A stretch of DNA of 64,000 bases from Mesostigma viride (taxonomy: Eukaryota; Streptophyta; Mesostigmatophyceae; Mesostigmatales; Mesostigmataceae), in contig RPFO01000213.1 in assembly GCA_009746045.1 (NCBI GenBank), forward strand, positions 8,935,781-8,999,780. Reading direction: 5' to 3'. Positions within the stretch are counted from its first letter, which is position 1, and each line of letters opens with the position of its first letter. Below the pieces are notes generated by a model, which saw nothing but the letters and a program-made list of their open reading frames with translations, did no database searches and was not told the DNA's origin. Positions 62,233-64,000 of the stretch are shown here, piece by piece. The position numbers were made by a program, and so were the translations under genes.

Positions 62233-62751
62233 ATGGCTACGCAAGAGGTGGCGAAAAGCCAGGGCATGAAGGCGCAGGATGGCACTTTCTATGATGCCAA
62301 TAGCCAGGGCGATGTGTACGATTTTGCCCATGGCGAGAGCGACGCCTACAACTTTCTTGACTTCGCCACTCAGGGATCGGAGTTTGAATATCCTGAATTC
62401 AAGGAGTTCAGCCAGCCAGCAAGCCAGGATGCTTGGGGTGCAGGTGATGGCTCTGCTATCCCCGCCTCCCAAGATGTCGATACGTCGAGCATCCAACAGC
62501 TTGGCCATGCCGGGGTCGAGGCCGGGATAGATGCCTTGGTAGACGGTGTCAACGAGCTTAATTTCAAAGAGCCGTTTGAGGATGACGCGGAGGACGAAGC
62601 TTTAGAGTTGAAGGAGCTCCCAGAACATGCATGTCGCTACTGCGGTATCCACAATCCATCCTGCGTCGTCCGGTGCAACGTTCAATCATGCGGGAAATGG
62701 TTTTGCAACGCCCGAAGTGGAACGTCTGGTTCGCATATCGTCACTCACCTG
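62233..62751 (+). CDS. UPF1: UPF1 RNA helicase, first coding exon (partial gene)
   Basis: 173 codons end at CACCTG|GTATGT. UPF1 is the ATP-dependent RNA helicase at the core of nonsense-mediated decay. The acidic N-terminus has FATQGSEFEYPEF, a plant-type UPF1 signature, followed by SQ sites. The exon ends in the Cys/His-rich domain: ACRYCGIHNPSCVVRC, CGKWFCN and SGSHIVTHL, the zinc modules that bind UPF2. The next exon should begin with the VRAKHKE segment; I did not find it in the remaining 1.25 kb, so the intron passes the window edge. The stop at 62764-62766 is intronic. Confidence 0.92.
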
Positions 62752-62882
62752 GTATGTCCCCATTAGTGGACGTCAGTTATGAACCTGGATTATCCTGTTT
62801 TGCCCCAACGCACGGTTCGGAAGCTTCATGGCGTGCTTGCCGCACGCGCTACACTTCCCAAGCCATGTTGGTGCACTAAATA

Positions 62883-63005
62883 GCCTCTTAATGCAAGGCT
62901 CTTAATGCCTCTTAATGCAAGGCTCTTAATGCCTCTTAATGCAAGGCTCTTAATGCAAGGCTCTTAATGCAAGCCTCTTAATGCCTCTTAAAGGCCTCTT
63001 AATGC
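62883..63005 (+). repeat. CTCTTAATGCAAGG / CCTCTTAATG repeat cluster
   Basis: About nine copies of CTCTTAATGC with variable linkers, 130 bp after the UPF1 exon 1 donor. Confidence 0.85.
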
Positions 63006-63532
63006 AGTTTTGTTTTGTTGTTCTCTGTAGCTCGCGTGCCAGGGGCCACGGTGGCAGATTGTGGCACAGTGTCATGTGGCCACCGGGTTTATAGAACACG
63101 TTCCAGAGTTGTGCTTGTACTCTGTGGCTATCATGATACGGTGCTTGCGCATGGCGTAGCGGGGTGGACTGCCAAAACGTTTGCAAGTTTGCGGTGGTAA
63201 GGTTTGCGCAAAAGATTTGTGGTCGGCACAGTGTGCCCAAATGGCTTCCTACCTGTTAGGCTACCACTTCGGCTTCTTACATGTAACGCTTCGTACCTGT
63301 AAGGCTTCTTACCTATCGTGGGAAGCTTTTTTTACACAACGGCATATAAGGGGGCGTGCATGAGGAGGAATGTGTGGGGAAGAGTTGATTGAGGAAGATA
63401 AGCCAAGGGCGCTCCCACAGTAGCACATGCTCGCACCATAGTAACGGCTCGTTCACGCATGCTTCGCCCTGCTGTCAGCTGGGACTGGTATGACATGGTT
63501 GCCAAGTGGTATAGTTTGGCTGCAGTATGTAT

Positions 63533-63582
63533 CAAGGAGACAACCAGCGCAGGCCAGAAATCGGGAGAATCCGGATCATGGT
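63533..63582 (+). repeat. truncated copy of the 175-bp dispersed repeat
   Basis: Matches the first 50 bp of the copy at 49102, apparently lacking the 3' part. Confidence 0.75.
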
Positions 63583-64000
63583 ATATAACGGACTGTCGGC
63601 CGGAGCTGGTGTGAAAAGGTTACCAAGAAGTAAAATCTTGCTGTCAAGTAGTAGAGTGGAGTTGTTGAGCGTATCCAGCGTATCCTGCCTGGCTATCTAA
63701 TTTGGATCTTGTGAAAGCTCACTCACCTTATGCCACACTAAGGCGAGAGTGACACCCCTTGCCATGGTGCCAACAATGCAGATATTGTGCATAAATTGTG
63801 AGAATGGCTATAGCAGGAATGAATGAACGAGTAGCCAGACTAATGTAGCTATAATTATAGCCAAGCTGCGCACCGTCCATTTGCACGCGGCCCGTTTGCG
63901 CACGATTCAGTTATTTTTTTTCCCCCAGGTCTTTTTTCTTTTAGTTTTTGTGCTATGCATACAAAGCTCAAAATATTTTGTTCATACATATCTATCACGA

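Larger units (their letters stand above)
62752..64000 (+). other. UPF1 intron 1 (partial)
   Basis: No exon found. It contains a short CTCTTAATGCAAGG repeat cluster (62883-63005) and one copy of the dispersed repeat at about 63533-63582 starting CAAGGAGACAACCAGCGCAG. Confidence 0.55.

Noticed and set aside
62752-62766. UPF1 reading frame ending at the TAG at 62764
   Set aside because: The conserved Cys/His domain breaks off at a GTATGT donor, so the in-frame stop is intronic.

Overview
This window looks like nuclear DNA from a green-lineage alga. Genus cannot be set from sequence alone. The evidence is three spliced genes with plant-type proteins, two intron-bearing tRNA-Gly genes, a degenerate mitochondrial nad5 fragment, and very dense transposons and simple repeats. 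Nothing supports a prokaryotic reading: there are no operons, and most long open frames lie in microsatellites or transposons.

Host genes. (1) A seven-exon uracil-DNA glycosylase (UNG) runs on + from 36060 to 45663 and splices to about 333 codons; its introns hold almost every kind of tandem array in the window. (2) Two tandem tRNA-Gly(CCC) genes with 35-36 nt introns lie about 410 bp upstream, on the minus strand. (3) A seven-exon Derlin gene (ER-associated degradation) runs on minus from 61145 to 53739 and splices to about 240 codons; one intron carries the nad5 fragment, one a (GAT)n array and one an 11-bp array. (4) The first coding exon of UPF1 (nonsense-mediated decay helicase) starts at 62233 on +, divergent from Derlin across 1.09 kb; the rest of the gene lies beyond the window.

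Layout. 1-5 kb: a 0.6-kb near-perfect palindrome, transposase-like ORF pieces, and a 588-aa Ala/Gly-rich hypothetical protein. 5-8 kb: 173-bp satellite and a 1,515-bp non-autonomous hAT element with an 8-bp target duplication. 8.3-9.2 kb: a pure (ATGG)n array. 9.4-13.4 kb: LINE fragment and unidentified or degenerate minus-strand coding pieces. 14.2-21.7 kb: a nearly intact, recent Copia-like LTR retrotransposon with 628-bp LTRs and TTAGT duplications, sitting in older retroelement debris. It has unusual AG...CT LTR ends and the order integrase, protease, RT, RNase H. 22-35 kb: broken Ty3/gypsy, LINE, SINE, foldback and TIR elements nested in each other. 36-45.7 kb: UNG. 46-53 kb: small dispersed repeats, LINE tails and a (CACACG)n array. 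53.7-62.8 kb: Derlin and UPF1.

The host genes share no pathway. What links them is tolerance of very large repeats inside introns. In UNG one minisatellite contains a splice donor, and complementary GGGT and CCCA arrays flank internal exons. Splice sites were inferred by reading frame, GT-AG signals and remembered family conservation; no alignment was run.
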